Shown here: positions 62,287-64,000 of the stretch, piece after piece
How positions within the stretch are numbered: position 1 is the first letter of the stretch
Layout: every line of letters begins with the position of its first letter
Assembly (NCBI RefSeq): GCF_010093445.1
Contig: NZ_PDWW01000002.1
Coordinates: 124,001 to 188,000, forward strand
Direction: 5' to 3'
Source of the DNA: Pseudoxanthomonas japonensis
GTDB taxonomy: Bacteria > Pseudomonadota > Gammaproteobacteria > Xanthomonadales > Xanthomonadaceae
Length of the DNA stretch: 64,000 nt
The notes under the pieces: generated by a model
What the model saw: only the letters and a program-made list of their open reading frames with translations
Database searches by the model: none
Told to the model about the DNA's origin: nothing
Position numbers and translations under genes: made by a program

Positions 62287-62416
62287 CTGTGTGCGCCCAT
62301 GCGGGCCGTCGGCGCCTGCGGGCACCCATCGGCATTTCGCGTCCGTCGGGCGGCGAGACGCCGCCATCCCGGCAGGTTAAACTGCGCGGCTGAAAGAATT
62401 CGGGTCCCGTGCGCAC

Positions 62417-64000
62417 ATGCTGCAGAAACTCCGCGACAAAACCTCCGGCTGGGTCGCCAGCCTGATCCTGGGTCTGCTGATCATTCCGTTCGCCTTCGTT
62501 GGCGTGAACGAATACATGACCGGTGGCACCGCCGGCGACGTGGCGCTGGTCGAAGCGCCGCCGACGTGGTGGGAGTCGGCGCCCCAGTGGTGGCCGGTGT
62601 CGATGCTCTGGCAGCGCGAAGAAGTCACGCAGGAAGATTTCCGCGCCGCGTTCGAGCAGGCGCGCCAGCAGCAGCGGCAGGCGCTGGGTGACGCGTTCGA
62701 TCCGCGCGAGTTCGAAAGTGCGGAAAACAAGCGCAAAGTGCTGGACCAGTTGCTCGACCAGAAGGTGCTGGCGCTGGGCGCGAAGCGCGCAGGCATCGTC
62801 GTGGGCAACGCGGCCGTGCAGAAGATGATCGCGAGCGAGCCTGCGTTCCAGGTGGACGGCAAGTTCAGCCCCGAGCAGTACCAGATGCTGCTGGCATCGC
62901 AGGTGCCGGCGATCTCGCCGCTGCAGTTCCAGGAGCAGCAGCGCGAGCGCCTGCGCATGCTGCTGGTGCCGCAGGCCATCGGCGATTCCGACTTCGTGAC
63001 CGAAGGCGAACAGGCGCGCATGTGGAAGCTGCTGGGCGAGACGCGCGATATCGGTATCGCGCTGCTGCCGCCGGTGGCCGAGGACACGGCGCCCGTCACC
63101 GAGGCGCAGGTCAAGGCGTGGTACGACGGTCACAAGAGCGATTTCAAGCAGCCCGAACAAGTGTCGCTGGAGTACGTCGAGATCGATGGCGCGACATTGC
63201 CCGTCGCCGCGGCGCCCGACGAAGCGGCGCTGCGCAAGCGCTACGAAGCCGAAAAATCGCGCTTCATGTCGCCGGAGCAGCGGGTGGTCGCGCACATCCT
63301 GATCGCGGCCGACGCGGGCGCGGACGCCGCCACGCAGAAGAAAGCCGAGGAAAAGGCGGCCGCGCTGGCCAAGCAGGCGCGCGAAGGCGCCGACTTCGCC
63401 GCGCTGGCGCGCGCGAATTCGGACGATCCCGGCTCGAAGGATGCGGGCGGCGAACTGCCGCCGTTCGCGCAGGACGGTTCGATGGTCAAGCCGTTCGAGG
63501 ACGCTGCGTTTGCCATGCAGGCCGGCGAGATCCGTGGGCCGGTCAAGAGCGACTTCGGCTATCACGTGCTGCAGCTGAAGCAGGTCAATCCCGGCACCGG
63601 TCGCAGCTTCGAGGAAGTGCGCGGCGAACTGGCGACGGAAGAAGCCAACAGCGAGCGCGACCGTGCGTTCAATGACCTGGCCGGACGCCTGGTCAATGAG
63701 ACATTGAAGAACCCGACGGCGCTGGCGCCGGCGGCCCAAGCCATCGGCCTGCCGCTGCAGAAGGTCGGTCCGTTCTCGCAGAATGCGCCCCAGGGCATTG
63801 CGATGGTGCCGGCGGTACTGCGGGCAGCGTTCTCCGACACGCTGGTGCAGGACGGCACGATCAGCGATCCCATCGAGATCTCACCCAACCACAGCGTCGT
63901 CATCCGCGTGGCGCAGCACACGCCGGAACAGGCCTTGCCGCTGGACAAGGCGCGCGATGCCGTCGTGCTGGCCATCCGTGCGGACCGCCAGAACAAGGCG
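62417..64000 (+). CDS. ppiD: Periplasmic folding chaperone PpiD, cut by window end
   Basis: 528 residues visible, stop beyond the window. An N-terminal cytoplasmic stretch and membrane anchor (GWVASLILGLLIIPFAFVGV, about 11-30), then a SurA-like helical domain, and a parvulin domain at about 285-380 beginning PEQRVVAHILIAAD and ending SDFGYHVLQLKQV. A helper of outer-membrane and secreted protein folding at the Sec translocon. Its place after hupB is the conserved one. Confidence 0.95.
   Translation, partial: MLQKLRDKTSGWVASLILGLLIIPFAFVGVNEYMTGGTAGDVALVEAPPTWWESAPQWWPVSMLWQREEVTQEDFRAAFEQARQQQRQALGDAFDPREFESAENKRKVLDQLLDQKVLALGAKRAGIVVGNAAVQKMIASEPAFQVDGKFSPEQYQMLLASQVPAISPLQFQEQQRERLRMLLVPQAIGDSDFVTEGEQARMWKLLGETRDIGIALLPPVAEDTAPVTEAQVKAWYDGHKSDFKQPEQVSLEYVEIDGATLPVAAAPDEAALRKRYEAEKSRFMSPEQRVVAHILIAADAGADAATQKKAEEKAAALAKQAREGADFAALARANSDDPGSKDAGGELPPFAQDGSMVKPFEDAAFAMQAGEIRGPVKSDFGYHVLQLKQVNPGTGRSFEEVRGELATEEANSERDRAFNDLAGRLVNETLKNPTALAPAAQAIGLPLQKVGPFSQNAPQGIAMVPAVLRAAFSDTLVQDGTISDPIEISPNHSVVIRVAQHTPEQALPLDKARDAVVLAIRADRQNKA

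Overview
The window is GC-rich chromosomal DNA from a gammaproteobacterium of the Xanthomonadaceae, most likely Pseudoxanthomonas or a close relative of Stenotrophomonas/Xanthomonas. The family assignment rests on the tig-clpP-clpX-lon-hupB-tRNA-ppiD order, the protein sequences of ClpX, Lon and Mfd, a GTAG-type REP hairpin like those of Stenotrophomonas, and two families of palindromic intergenic repeats typical of xanthomonads. The genus is an inference. I see no prophage, insertion sequence, CRISPR array or rRNA.

Layout. 1-13 kb is a polyamine uptake and catabolism locus with the spuI / spuABCDEFGH order known from Pseudomonas aeruginosa. A glutamate-putrescine ligase and a truncated puuB run left. 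A gamma-Glu-GABA hydrolase, a second ligase, putrescine aminotransferase, two tandem binding lipoproteins, an ATPase and two permeases run right, followed by a succinate semialdehyde dehydrogenase. 13-26.7 kb holds housekeeping and accessory genes: two pirins, aquaporin, endonuclease V, a phospholipase D-family enzyme, a solitary HD-GYP protein, mfd, a DUF4242 protein, a GNAT enzyme, a DUF808 protein and rlmJ. 26.7-31 kb is the creB-creC-creD envelope-stress locus plus one unknown gene. 31-40 kb holds small metabolic genes, an XRE regulator paired with a membrane protein, a PAP2/glycosyltransferase pair, small secreted and membrane proteins, a cupin, an aldo-keto reductase and a GAF-EAL phosphodiesterase. 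40.5-46.6 kb is the phosphate block phoB-phoR-ppk with ppx. 46.6-54.4 kb has bepA, glutaredoxin with an AhpD-like partner, isocitrate dehydrogenase, two sodium-linked transporters and a Bax-inhibitor family protein. 54.5-64 kb has seven tRNAs and the protein-quality-control run tig, clpP, clpX, lon, hupB, ppiD (cut by the window end).

The most notable observation is a 91-bp copy of the intergenic palindromic repeat lying inside mfd. It keeps the reading frame open and adds about 31 residues to the protein. The other repeat copies mostly sit between co-directional genes (spuI/puuB, spuB/spuC, spuH/sad, creC/creD, phoB/phoR). Regulatory signals readable from sequence include a near-consensus Cre tag before creD, a Pho box before phoB and a weaker one before a glycosyltransferase, a heat-shock-type promoter before lon, an operator-like palindrome within the promoter of the XRE pair, and a symmetric promoter core between rlmJ and creB. 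I found no convincing wholly new multi-gene system.
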